From Chromera velia (lineage: Eukaryota; Sar; Chromeraceae), in contig JAHBMJ010001726.1 of assembly GCA_018398765.1 (NCBI GenBank), positions 1 through 26,861 on the forward strand: a stretch of DNA of 26,861 nt. The letters run 5' to 3'. The notes under the pieces were generated by a model. The model made no database searches. It was not told the DNA's origin and was given only the letters and a program-made list of their open reading frames with translations. The position numbers were made by a program, and so were the translations under genes. Numbering within the stretch: the stretch's first letter is position 1; the number at the start of each line of letters is the position of its first letter. Below are positions 1-10,408 of this stretch, piece by piece.

Positions 1-118
1 ATTGAACCGGCTGGGGACAGTTGCTGTGCGTGTGGCTCCGGCTCCTTATTTCACCTATATCGGCCGCGGGCGGCGCGGGCCTGGCCGGCCTTATGCCAGT
101 GGCCGCGCGTCTGGCCTC

Positions 119-238
119 CAAAACAGGTTCAAAACAGGTTTAACAGGTTCAACAGGTTCAAAACAGGTTCAACAGGTTCACTTTTTCAGATTTGAACCTT
201 TTCTCAATGAACCTTTTCCCAGCCCTAGTTAAGTTTGA
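119..238. repeat. Tandem AACAGGTTC repeat followed by inverted copies
   Basis: Six AGGTTCA/AGGTTTA-type words occur in imperfect tandem between about 120 and 180, with a 9-base core AACAGGTTC and spacers of extra A residues. Two copies of the opposite orientation, TGAACCT and GAACCT, follow at about 192 and 210. The direct copies can therefore pair with the later ones to form small hairpins. No gene is associated. Confidence 0.7.
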
Positions 239-528
239 CCCAGAATGTGGCTAAATCTGCCTGTTTTTAGCTACTACTACTACTATTGGAACACTACTAC
301 CGTAACAACAAAATTGATAACCGTGCGGCCTAGCGGCCGCCTAGTAACCATCCTACTTTCATTACTACTTCTAACCATACTGTGTAGAGAACTAACTAAC
401 AAACTAGTTTAACTAACTAATAAGAAAATATTGAACTTTACTATCATTTTAGAATATGACCAGCATTTGCACCCTACCCCCCCCCTGCGGCCCTGCCAAT
501 TAAACATCATAATGCGATCAAAGTTTTT

Positions 529-571
529 TTAGTTTAACACGAAAAGCAAACTAAACTAAACTTGCCTAAAC
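529..571. repeat. Short inverted-repeat element, copy 1
   Basis: TTTAGTTTAACA is followed by a short spacer starting CGAAAAG and then AAACTAAACTAAAC, so the arms are complementary (TAGTTTA against TAAACTA). The same order with a near-identical spacer start (GGAAAA) recurs at 3206-3268. This suggests two members of a dispersed AT-rich foldback or MITE-like family, though AT-rich simple sequence could converge on this by chance. Confidence 0.45.
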
Positions 572-2356
572 TAAACTCTAGACTAAATTTAACTAATAAT
601 ATTATGTATACCAGCTAGACTCCAAGTGTAGGCAGTTTAGGCATAATACAACAAATCTACAGATCGCGGTCACGTGAGTCTGTCAAACAGGAGGAGAGGC
701 TTAATTCCATCAACCAAGCGCCAGCTAGAGAAAAAAAAAAAAGATCCCCCAAAACCCTTTACTTTTTTTCTTTTTTTTTTCTGTATGAGTCAAACAACTG
801 TTGTTCAAGTATTGTATAAGCGTTGTTTGTGTGTTGCACAACTGTTGTTAAATATTGTTCAGGGTTGAAAAGTAAAAACAAAGATCTCCTCAAATCACTA
901 GTGGTCGCTTCACACTGTTGAAATAGATTACAGGCTCTAAGTATACAACCTGCTTGCCGAAGGCAGGCGGAGCTCCTACTCTTGCTAGCCGAAACAATAT
1001 AGGTGATCGTTCAGCTTCGCGAAAGAGTAAAAACTGTCCGAGGAAGGCTTCTGCAGTAAATCAGTCTCTCGAGCACTTCAATCCATCAACTGATGACGCG
1101 AGGTAACGGAAATCAATTCTCGCTTCGTGACATGCGCATGCAGTATGGCGGCGTGGCAGGCGACGCGGGTACGCATATATATCAATGTAGCACAACGACG
1201 GCGGCGCACACGGACAAGGCATTAACGCAGCTCCAGGTGGCATATCAGAAACGTAATGGCAAGGGCAATCAAAGAAGAACGGAAAAAAATGAACAAGCTG
1301 AAAAGAAATCTAGAAAAGAAACACATTCCTCTTCCCCCTCACTTTTGACTGTAAAATCTTCTGAAAAGACAACACAGTCTGTGAAAGAGAAAACAGAGTG
1401 AAAGAAAGAAAGATTTTTTTTTTTTAAATCCATTTCTGTTCGAATCTCGTTCTTTCTTTCGAACCTTTCTTCAATCTGCAATCGTAGAGACGACTTAAAA
1501 AAAGAAAGTGAAGAAAAGAAAGAAAAAAGCCACAACGAGAAGGCCCCCTTATGTGCTCATGCTCTCAGCCATACAGGGTGACCCCGGTGGAAAGAAGTCA
1601 ACAAACACAAAGCATGTGAGAAGAAAAAAATTTATGAATTCGGGTGGCACTGCGTTTCCAACAGTATGTATGTAGCTAGGTATGTAGGCTTTGCGTACAT
1701 ATATCTGCATGTGAGAAGACAGAAGAAGAAAAGACTATGGACAGACTGGAAGTCTCAGACGGGTGTATACAGGCTTTAACTTTCTTGTGACTTGCGGGGC
1801 ACGACAACAAGAATATATGATGCAAGACAATATGTACGTGAGGATGTGGTAGGTACCAAACCCTCATTGATCGTCATGCATCGGGATTCTTGCACATTCT
1901 TCTCTTTCCAACCTGCGTACTGACTCTCTACCAAGCCCTGTCGATACGGTACAATTGTTGAAAAGGGAATTCCTTTTCGTTCATCCTTTCAAGGATCTTG
2001 TCTTTATAGCCCTGGGAGATACAGTACATACAAGCAGGCAGAAGAATGGCATTATAAAGAATATTCTGTTTCCCAATTCTTTGTCAGTCTCCTCTTGTCC
2101 ATCTGGGAGCTTCTTCTCTGTGAAGAAAACTCGAAAGAACCCAACAACCCTTCCCAATCATTATGCAGACAAAAGAAAGTGGAAGAGGCAAACACAGCAA
2201 TAAGTCTGGTATTGCATCAGGAAAAACATATGGACATAGATTGCCCCGTGGTTGCTAGACTCTCCCCCACTGTCATTCAAGTCATTTCCAGTAAAACCTT
2301 CCTGTACCAGGTGGAGGCAAGAGAAAGCAAAAGATGCAGTGCAAACACCAACATGG

Positions 2357-2780
2357 TTATGTCGTTATGTGGACAGTGCATGTCACGATGTGTCTTCCTT
2401 TCCCCAACATGTACGGGCCCAAACTTCGCATGTACGCACCACCAAAGAGACAAAAGAACAAACAGTGGAAGGAGACGGCAAAATGCGTAAACGTACCAAT
2501 AGGTCCTGGAATTATCATCTGCCGTTTCTTATTCTGCAACGCCATCCAATCTCTTAAAATTTCGCAACTTAGTGCTTTTCCGTACCCATTCTTTCCTCCG
2601 TCAATCTGAAGAAAGAAAGAGAGAAAGGAAAGAATGAATCAGAGGAGACAGGCAAAAAGAGAACAGATGATACAGAAAAGGAATAAACGTGGAAGAGGAC
2701 TGTACAGCCACACTCACTTTATGGTAGGACAGGAAGTTCGCACCTCGTCTCTCCAAAGAAGTACATCTTGGGAAGTCTCT
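2357..2780 (-). CDS. Possible small two-exon membrane protein (fragment, unrecognised)
   Basis: I do not recognise this protein. Reading leftwards on the minus strand, an open frame from 2780 to 2718 ends at a strong donor (GTGAGT at 2717-2712). An acceptor (GTTGCAG) before 2533 opens a second exon in the same phase, which runs to a stop at 2357-2359. The joined product reads through GANFLSYHK, NKKRQMIIPG and a hydrophobic segment (about THFAVSFHCLFFCLFGGAY), then a short basic tail. One membrane helix after a basic stretch is typical of small organellar membrane subunits, but that is only an analogy. The first exon has no ATG in frame, so a further upstream exon would be needed, and its acceptor is unclear. 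Against it: the region is low in complexity and the opposite strand also has open frames. Confidence 0.3.
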
Positions 2781-4075
2781 CTATCTGCATGGGTGGGCTT
2801 TCCATCTCTGTGCACTATGGGCCAGTGGCCTTGTGCCGCCGTTCTGGCTCAACAGTCTCTTCTCAGGATTGACAGACCGTATAAACAGAGACAAACGTAA
2901 AGCTGGTGCTCGTATGAGACGCTCATGCAAGGCAAATTATCCTGAAACAGAAAGTAGACAGGCACGTCCTCTTCTGCCTCTCCCCCCCCCCTCCGTCTCT
3001 TCACGAAAACCTTTCATACATTCACTCTTAAATCCCCCCCCCCACTCTCAAAACCACCGGAAAGGAAAGAAATCATTGGGCCGCGTCAGAGCGGAACACA
3101 ATAACTAGCACAAAAACTAAAAACTTAATTAACTGAACTAGTAGTAATTAAAATTTAAAACTACAGACTACGTTACAGTACAACTAGTTTAGTTTAATTA
3201 TACCATTTAGTTAGTTAGTTTAGTTTAACAGGAAAATGTGAACTAACTAAACAACTAAACTAACTAAAGACCGCGGGGTGCGGCCTGAAACCTCAGCAAT
3301 GGGGTGCACCTTTGCCGTTCCCAAAGCTAGTCCCAGAGGCGACTTCTGGTAGAACGGCGACAGTACTCTATCTAGGGCACCAATTAAATCACTATCACAC
3401 TATCACACCACGCCTAGTGCGAACCTAAGTTACTAATCTTTATATAGAATATTAAAGGGGTTTAATTCTTACCTGCGAATATAAGATATGCTAGAAGATA
3501 TCATGATGTCTGCACATACTATAACACCTAGTTGTAGACCAACTTACGGTCCTAGTGTCTTGGCTCCCCATACGTAAAAAAATAAAAAAGTTAATTGCCT
3601 AAATCACTTAGGTTTTTTGTTTTTGTATTTATTTTTTTGAAGCAGACACTTCAAGCTTCAAGCTCAAAACCTCGGGGGAAGCAGAGGAAGAGCAAGCACC
3701 CATGACATCAAGAATGCTACCAATTGGCGAAATCATTTAGTTCCATTTCCATTTGATCTTGGATGACCTTTGCGAGCCGTTATGTGAAGTTTCACCCCCA
3801 CTCAAATCCCGCCGCCCGTTTCCATTTCTCCCCCATGAACTCCGCCTGATGCATGGGAAAAGTCAAAGAAGATAATCTATCTGCCAGCGAAAACAAAACA
3901 AAAACAAGGGCGCCCCGTATGCACCGTGAATGCTATGCAAGCCCTCCCCCCCCATCCCCACTTCAGTCCCTCGAATGATCAGGTGCCCCCGTCTCAACAC
4001 CATCCAACCCCAAACCCTCTTGCCAAGCCTTCGATCACTCTTCACTCAAATCTTCTTACTTCTCTTTCTGCCTCT
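2781..4075. other. Intergenic, AT-rich island, no gene seen
   Basis: This stretch contains C-rich runs near 2985 and 3035, an AT-rich island from about 3100 to 3650 with TTAGTTAG/CTAACTAA words, a short GC patch near 3270-3350, and T-rich sequence near 3610-3640. It lies downstream of the large minus-strand gene and probably includes its 3' untranslated region. A plus-strand ORF that reaches into the following gene (poly-Glu on that strand) is a reflection of the GA-rich repeat, not a gene. Confidence 0.5.
3206..3268. repeat. Short inverted-repeat element, copy 2 (15-base stem)
   Basis: The left arm (TTTAGTTAGTTAGTTTAG, starting about 3206) and the right arm ending about 3268 share a perfect 15-base complement, AACTAAACTAACTAA, around a short loop containing GGAAAATGTG. 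It resembles the element at 529-571 in word order and loop start. A GC-rich patch (ACCGCGGGGTGCGGCC) follows directly. Confidence 0.5.
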
Positions 4076-4115
4076 CTACTGGAAGGAGGAAGAGGAAGAA
4101 GAGGAAGAAGTGGAA

Positions 4116-4147
<32 letters not shown>

Positions 4148-7100
4148 AGAAGAGGAAGAGGAGGAAGAAGAGGAAGAGGAGGAAGAAGAGGAAGAGGAGG
4201 AAGAAGCAGACGAAGAGGAATGCTCCATCTCAACGTCCTCATCCTCATTCCCGTACTGTGCCAACACAGACTCCAGGGAGATAAAGGGGGCACGCTTATT
4301 GTATTCATCAGGAGGCAGACCTCCCAACTCTGCATACGGTCGCATGAACCCGTCGAGCATTTCCTGTGGGGCATCGAAACAGTGCCTGTACTTCACTTTC
4401 GAGTACAAAAAGTTCGGCATCGGCCCATCGATGTAATCCGGATACTTCGCATTCCTCCCGATCTCCCCCAACTCCTCATTCACTTTCCTCTTTCTCTCCT
4501 CACGCGCTCGCTTTTCCTCCTCTGTCTCTAAGTGGGCTCGGGGGTGTGGCTTTTTCGGAGGAGGGGGGGGTCCCACTCGCCCCCCCTCGGGCATCAGCTG
4601 GAAGTCCACATTGAACAATTTCATGTCTCTCTCGTTCAACCACCCCAACTCTCTCGCTCTCCACAACACCTCCCATTGAGACCACCCACAAATGTCAACT
4701 ATTTCCCCCACCTTACTTTCCTCCCCCCTCCTATGATCCACTCCGTCGTCCTCATCCCTCTCCTGTGCGATCTCGAAGCATTTGAGGAAGTATGCCTGGG
4801 CTTCCTCCGAATGAGGATTCCCAGACGCGATAATGCGGTTTCCCTCCTCCTCAAACTCCCTGTCCACTCTGTCAAATCCCCTCCGATTCGCCTTCCGCTG
4901 TACGTTCTGCAACATCTCGTCGACTTCCTGCATGTGCTTCTGTCTCCCCGCCTCGGTGTTCAAATCATTCGGACAGTTCTTCAGGTCGTCCGCAGTGATG
5001 GGGCGGTGATCGTTGAAGGTCTCTCTGTACCACTCCAGGTACCCACTCATGTCAAAAGGGGGAGCGTTCGGATCTTCCTCGAGAGAGAGGGAGGGAAACG
5101 AAGGGGGGGCGGCAGCTGCAGCAGCAGCAGCACCAGCTGAGGGTGAAACTGCAGAGGCGGCGGGATGGTGCGAGATCCCCCCCACAGGAGGGGACTTGGC
5201 AGCAGCAGCAGCAGGGTGTGTGTGTCCACTGGGAGGAGACTGGAGGATGGACCCGGCAAGCCCCTGTGCGGGTCTCGTTGGAGGAGACTTCGCAGTCTGG
5301 GGAGGGCGTTGTGGTGGCGGAGGCGACGAAAGAGAGCTCAGGTGAGGCACTTGTTGTTGTTGGGGGGAAGGGGAGGGAGCTTCTTTGGTGGGAGGGACAG
5401 AGGGCTGCTGCTGGTGTGGGGGGACCGTGTGTTTGAGTGGTCGCAGTATTGCAAGAGAGCGATTTGCTTCACTGACTGGAGGACGAGGCGGAGAGGACAG
5501 AGGTCCGGTATTGGGGGGAAGGGAAGGAGACGGAAATTCTGGTTGTGCTGGAGGGCAGGCGGCAGGTCTCTGTGTTCCTCCACTGAAGTTGAAAGGGGAG
5601 GAGGGGGGGGGGCGTTTGGGGGGAGAGGATGCAAGACCAGCAGAAGGGGAGGGAAGGGCCGTGACCTCAGCTGCAGGGTTGTCGATGAGAGAGCAGGAAG
5701 AGGAAGAGGAAGAGGCTGCAGCAGCAGGAGGCTGCTGCTGAGGACTTTGGGAGGGTTGCGCTCCTGTTCTCTCTCCATCTCCGTCCTCTTTCTTTTCTTC
5801 GCCTGTCTTGGGCTTCTTTCGAGAAGACTCACCCGCCTCCTCCTCCTCTATCTCCTTTTCGACAGTCTCACCCGGGGGCACATCTTCCATGGGTGCTGGT
5901 CCGTTGGTGTCTGCGGGGGGAGCAGAAACGGGGGGCTCTGCGCGATCTTGTTCCAGAGGCCGCTTTCGGCCTCCCTCCGTACCCCCTGCTCCTCCTGCTT
6001 GAGACGAAGCAGCGGCTCCTGCTGGAGCGGGCAGAACAGAAGAGACGGGCCCCGACGCCTCGCCTTGATCTGGAGGAAGCGGAGGGGGGGCGTCTGATGA
6101 GGGCAAAGGGTCGACTTCCGGTTCCTTCTCTTTCCCTTGCTCTGTTGCTGTGGGAGGAATAGGTGGGGAGGCTGGTGGTGGTACTTGCGCCGGCACGGTA
6201 GTTGGTTGCGGGGATTTTTCGGAAGAGGGCGGCTCGACAGGTGCAGCAGGGGGCTGTCCTCTTGCATCCCCCGATGAAGGTTGGGGCGGAGGTACCGGCT
6301 TCGTGGTTGAGGGTGCGGCAGCAGCTGTCGTTGGCACCCCGGCCACCCCATTAGTTCTTGTAGCAGAGGCAGAGAGCTGCTGACTGAGAGACTGGGCAGC
6401 CTGCAAAACTGCCCCCCTCCCCCCTCCTGCATTTGGAGCAGCAGCAGCAGGTGTCGGAAGAAGGGCAGACGCACCTGCATTCTTGGTCACCTCCTGTGAC
6501 CCGTTGCCCTGCGACACAGCAGAAGGCTGCGAAGCCTTTGCGACTGATGCCGCAATCCCGACTCCTCCAACCGTGCCTGGACCCTGAGGGGGGTTGCTTG
6601 GAATGCCACTCACAGGCAGAGCCTGCGATGCGCCTAGGAGGGCGGGGCGCACTTGTGTAGATGTAGACGGTATTTGTGGGGAGGCAGACGGAACTTGCGG
6701 ATGGGAAGCGGCAGGAGGGCGCGTGGCAGGGGAACGCAACGAGGCGTTTGGGTGCGTGGTCGGTGGTTGATTTAAGGCAGGGGGGCGCTCGGCGGCTGGT
6801 TGCTGGGCGGCAGGGGGGCGCTTGGCGGCTGGTTGCTGGACGGCAGGGGGGCGCCCGGCGGCTGGTTGCTGGGCGGCAGGGGGGCGCTGGGCGGCTGGTT
6901 GCTGAGGGGCAGGGGGGCGCTCGGTGACTGGTTGCGTAGAAGCAGGGGGCCGCGTGGCATGTAAGGGCGTAGAGGTAGGGGGTTGCTTGGTAGCCGCTTG
7001 TGGAGAGACAGAGGGGGGGCGTGCAGCACCCGGTGGAGGTGAGGAAACGGCAGGTTTGCCTCCAGTCACCCCCCCCGCAACCGGTTGTTGAGGGAGCGAA

Positions 7101-8278
7101 GGGTTGGCGTCTGTCGCCTGTGGGTCAGTTGGTGGGGCCTTATTTGCCTCCTCGAAAGCGTGAAGGTCGGGGGGCGGCCTGAGACGGCCTGCCGGCGGAG
7201 CGACCTGCTGTGCCTTCGGTCCTGCTGGGGATGCTGCTTTTCCCGGCTGCTTTCCTGTAGGGGCTCCTTGTTTTGCCGCAGTTTGTTGCTGTTTTGGTCC
7301 TCCGTCCTGAATGTTTGTTTGGGGTGGGGCGTTCTTGGGGCCCGGCTGTTTTCCTCTGACTTGCTGCTGTGCCTGTGCGGGGCCCCCTGTCGGTCTCGTT
7401 CCTCCTGGCTGTCCTGTGGTCCCGTTGTGTTCTGGATGCGGAGGGGGTCCTCTGAGGGCTGCGGGAGTCTTCGTTTGAGTCGGATTTGTTGACGCAGAGG
7501 GACCGAGGTGTGCCTCTGGTTGCGGAGGCACTTTTGCGAACGGGTTCGGAGGCAACGACTGCACTCCAGCCGGCGGCGGATTGGGAGGGGGGGGGGGCGC
7601 ACCTGAGGACGCGAACAGAGAAGTTCCCGCGGAAGGTGTCGCAGCAGGCACGGTGGTAGGGTTCTGGACGGACAGGAAATGTTCAGAACTTCCTGGAACA
7701 AAGTGAGCCGCAGAGGCACTGAGACAGGAAGATGCGGTGCCAGGCTGGCCGCCAGTGGAAGAGTTCGGTAGGTGGATCAGCGGGGACGTGGGACGTTGCT
7801 TCGGTTCTGGGAGAAGAGCAAGCGGGCGTGTGTTGACCTGAAGAGGTTGCGAGGGAGTTGGACCAGAGGGGGGAAACGGCGGTGCTGCGGCAGAGGAAAC
7901 AGAGAGAGAGGGAAGGGGGGGAAATCATGTTCAGCGGACTTGTGAGTGACTCCTCATGAAATGCCATTCATTCATTCATTCATTTGAAGTTCTCATGAGG
8001 TCCTTCGATCATGCGTCCCTCTGCTGTTGCGCGTCTGTTTTTGCTTCACTTCTTGCTAAGAAGGTGCAGGACACACACACACACACACACACAACCAAAA
8101 CAGAAAAGCACAAGTAGAAAATTCACCCAAAACAACACTAATTCAGTCGTGCCATGAAGGTATGCCATTTCAGTCACTCGCCCACTCGCTTGCTTACCAA
8201 CTTTCTCACTCACTTTCACTCGCTCTCACTCACTCACTCACTCACTCACTTTCTCACTCTCTCCCTCACTCGCTCTTC

Positions 8279-8313
<35 letters not shown>

Positions 8314-8339
8314 TCCCTCACTCCCCGCGTCACTCGCTC

Positions 8340-8405
<66 letters not shown>

Positions 8406-9637
8406 TCACTCCCTGCCACACTCATCCACCCACTGGGACACTCGCTCGATCGTTCACGACTTCACTTCACTGACCGACCCCGCGTCGCTTGACCAGACAC
8501 GCCCCCCCGAGGTCCTGACGGCCCTATGGGTACAGCCCCCGCAGCTTTCATCATTCCCCCACTCAAGGACAACCCCCCGGGTCCCCTGCCGACTCCAGGC
8601 TGGGGTGGAGGGGGGGGGCCAGGAGATGGAATTCCAGACCTGAGTCCGGTGTGAGGTGCCGCAGTGCCCATGCCGGGGGGGGCTTCTGTGCCTGCGACAG
8701 CCTGTGTCAGATTGAAGGCCCCCTGTTGACTGCCGGGGACTTGCTGAGAAGGCACTACGGATGCTGCTGCTACTGTCTCTTCTTGCGGAACTCTAGGAAC
8801 CATACGAAGCGGGGCCCCCTTGCCAGACGCGGGAGACTTCGCCTTCGGTGGCGCTTTCTTCGGTGCTTTTCCCTTCACATTCAGATCCGCTTTAATTCTT
8901 TCCTTCATGGCTTTCAACTCTGCCTCTCTGTCGGCTCCGCTTGAGGAGGGTTGTTCGTCGTTGTCAACGACAATCGCGGCAGCTCCCGGCCCACTTCCCG
9001 CTCCTGCTGCAAGCCCCGGTACTCTTCCTTGTTGGGGCGGAGACACGGCCTGAGAAAAGTTGAATCCCTGCGTTCCCACTCCCACTCCCGCTCCGTCCCC
9101 CCTTCCAAACATCCCTCCTCCAAATCCTCCCATCGAGATCCGGTGGGTAGGCTGAGTGTGCGGAGTGGGCCGCTGGGCTTCTGACTGCTGGGTCGGCTGT
9201 GGAACTGTCTGCCATGCCGGTGGAGCTTTCGCAGCTGAATTGGCGGCCTGGTGAAGAGCCAAAGAAGCTCCCCGGCCTGCATTGATGTGAACGTGACGCG
9301 GCGGCTCTCCTTCTCCTCCTGAGTCCCCACCCCCCCTTCCCCTTCCCCTTCCCAACCCAGGAGTCTGATCATGCGGGTTTGGCTGCTGACGCTGGCCTCT
9401 TGTTGGCGCTCCCCGTCCTTTTCCTCTTTTGCCTCCTCCTCCTCTACTGTCCTGCAAGCAGGGATCGACAAAAAAAAGTCAAAGAGAACCATTGCTGTTC
9501 TGGGGAAAAGATCCATGAGGGAAAAGCACTCCGGAGGAAACCGAGCGCCCTAGAATCTTCAGACACTGTCTCAGCGAAAGATGTGAAAGGGAAACACAAG
9601 AAGAGAAAAGTGATCTGAAGACTTTCCCACTGACCAT
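4076..9637 (-). CDS. Large RGG- and proline-rich disordered protein with a C-terminal domain of unknown function
   Basis: Model: complement of 4076-7884, 8494-9451 and 9635-9637, about 1589 aa. Role unknown; it looks like an RNA- or chromatin-associated scaffold (inference). Residues 4-45 carry RGG/RGRG repeats typical of RNA-binding tails. FNFSQAV (131-137) and FNLTQAV (247-253) form a repeated motif, and IVVDNDE (about 161-167) resembles a SUMO-interacting motif. A long Pro/Ala/Gln/Ser-rich region includes six 11-residue repeats. About residues 1246-1539 form an ordered, conserved-looking region rich in Trp, Tyr and charged residues (SGYLEWYRETF, WSQWEVLWRARELGWL, PNFLYSKVKYRHCF). The protein ends in about 45 serines. 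The acceptor of intron 2 (pyrimidine tract ending CCGCAG) is strong; its donor (TCTG|GTCAAG) is weaker but in phase. The first coding exon would be the ATG alone, directly before GTCAGT; a different upstream exon is possible. The coding region 4076-7884 is secure, the 5' end is not. Confidence 0.75.
4082..4208. repeat. GA-rich (GAGGAA-type) coding repeat encoding poly-Ser
   Basis: About 125 bases of almost pure purine on the plus strand, built from GAGGAA/GAAGAG units, lie at the 3' end of the large minus-strand gene. Read in the gene's frame they encode a serine tail (mixed TCT/TCC codons). The other frames give poly-Glu, poly-Arg/Gly or poly-Leu/Pro, which explains several spurious open frames. 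Such a tract is prone to length change. Confidence 0.85.
6770..6960 (-). repeat. 33-bp coding tandem repeat, 11-residue unit
   Basis: Five to six tandem units of 33 bp inside the large minus-strand gene encode the consensus xRPPAxQQPAA (for example QRPPAAQQPAA, GRPPAVQQPAA, KRPPAAQQPAA). The edge copies are degenerate (TRPPASTQPVT, ERPPALNQPPT). The variable residue before RPP alternates between charged, polar and glycine. Alternating PPA and QQPAA suggests an extended, flexible linker. Confidence 0.85.
7965..8460. repeat. Microsatellite cluster inside intron 2 of the large gene
   Basis: The cluster contains (CATT)n at 7965-7984, (AC)n at about 8070-8093, (ACTC)n at 8227-8250, (CT)n then (CA)n at about 8280-8312, and a longer (CT)n then (CA)n block at about 8342-8402. 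All lie in the proposed intron 7885-8493. On the transcribed minus strand these become (GT)n and (GA)n. The short plus-strand ORFs with Ser/Leu/His/Thr runs here are repeat artefacts. Confidence 0.9.
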
Positions 9638-10044
9638 GATTTCCACAAGCAAGAGATAACAAGGAAGGCCCCCTCTTTCTGCGGGTGGACTTTGAAAGCA
9701 CCCGTGGGAACTGATCTCGGTAAAGGAAAGAGCAGGACACTCTCCAGAATGTCCAAAAAATAGGTCCCAGGAAGGCCACGGGACCTTCGAAGAGCCCTCT
9801 CAACGTCAGAAAATTCTTCTAGTTCCCTTGCACACACCGTGCACACAAGTTCGTATCTACCGAAGCTTGTCCGCCTGATCTGGGGATTTGCAGTCACCAG
9901 AACAGCTGCTGAGAATTTCAGAAAGGAGATTTGATGACTCGAGCTTACTCGAGCCTTTAATTGACTATATATAGTGTAAGATGATGCTTCGCGAGCTTCG
10001 CTGAGCGATCCTCGAGTGCCGGGGTCTTTGGGCCTTGCGGGGTC

Positions 10045-10061
10045 GGCGCGCGCTTTGCATG
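10045..10061 (+). promoter_or_regulatory. GC-rich core GGCGCGCGC plus TGCATG, shared with 15032-15050
   Basis: GGCGCGCGC at 10045-10053 is followed by TGCATG at 10056-10061, 364 bases before the dihydropyrimidinase ATG. The same two words in the same order and orientation occur 414 bases before the methyltransferase ATG in the other divergent spacer. TGCATG is the half of TGCATGCA, a known ApiAP2-type target in apicomplexan relatives. Function here is inference. Confidence 0.35.
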
Positions 10062-10370
10062 TGACGCGGCCGGGGCCCATGATTCGCTCCGTCTACACTA
10101 GCTCGAGTCTACACTCGAGTCTGACCTTGATTTCGGAATCTTCAAGGTTTTGGCATGGAAGACCGTCTCCTCGTGTAAGGACTCTGTTCGATTAATTCAG
10201 GATAGTGACATCGGCAAGGGAAACACTCGATCGTTCAGCACCACAGGGAGGCACCGAACGACTGATTGTCGCAAGCCGCGCGTTTCATGGCGAAAGGCAG
10301 GATTGTCTACATTCTCCGTTGACTCAGAACTGCTTCTGGGAAAGGTCGCCTGACCTAGTTGTGAAATTAA

Positions 10371-10379
10371 ATATATAAA
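10371..10379 (+). promoter_or_regulatory. TATA-like box of the dihydropyrimidinase gene
   Basis: ATATATAAA lies about 31 bases upstream of the ATG at 10409, in an otherwise moderate-GC setting. If it positions transcription about 25-30 bases downstream, the mRNA leader would be extremely short. It could also be a chance AT-rich stretch. Confidence 0.35.
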
Positions 10380-10408
10380 CCGCTGAATTCTTAACTTTTC
10401 CGTTCGGA

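Larger units (their letters stand above)
1..2356. other. Gene-poor region: GC-rich start, AT-rich island, no convincing gene
   Basis: The first 120 bases are GC-rich and are followed by a short tandem repeat. About 240-660 is an AT-rich island full of TTAG/CTAA words and CTAG tetramers. About 780-870 holds two imperfect copies of a segment starting AACTGTTGTT. From 660 to 2350 there are poly-A and poly-T runs and short ORFs with no recognisable domain, no good start context and no supporting splice sites. I see no tRNA, rRNA or protein gene that I can support here. A distal promoter, untranslated exon or decayed repeat cannot be excluded. Confidence 0.5.
9638..10408. promoter_or_regulatory. 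Divergent (bidirectional) promoter region with CTCGAG cluster and GC island
   Basis: This spacer separates the large minus-strand gene from the plus-strand dihydropyrimidinase gene. It contains five CTCGAG palindromes (9938-9943, 9948-9953, 10011-10016, 10102-10107, 10114-10119). A palindromic TATA-like element CTATATATAG lies at 9965-9974. A GC-rich island spans about 10010-10080, and a second TATA-like box sits close to the plus-strand start. The minus-strand 5' untranslated exon is probably also here. Assignment to either gene is inference from position. Confidence 0.5.

Noticed and set aside
119-178. Possible CRISPR-like array
   Set aside because: Units are 9 bases with almost no spacer and differ from each other; it is a simple tandem repeat in eukaryotic DNA.
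1430-1460. GTTCGAATC word resembling a tRNA T-loop
   Set aside because: No matching acceptor or anticodon stem could be found around it.
3926-4531. Plus-strand frames encoding poly-Glu or Gly/Arg repeats
   Set aside because: Both are readings of the GA-rich repeat that encodes the serine tail on the minus strand; no start context or domain.
5165-6097. 310-residue plus-strand open frame
   Set aside because: It lies antisense to the secure coding region of the large minus-strand gene and has only Arg/Gly/Ser-rich sequence produced by that gene's Pro/Ser codons.
8154-8492. Ser/Leu/His/Thr-rich plus-strand ORFs
   Set aside because: Entirely CT, CA and ACTC microsatellite, lying inside an intron of the opposite strand.
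10150-10353. 67-residue ORF in the divergent promoter
   Set aside because: TTG start, no domain, lies between promoter elements.
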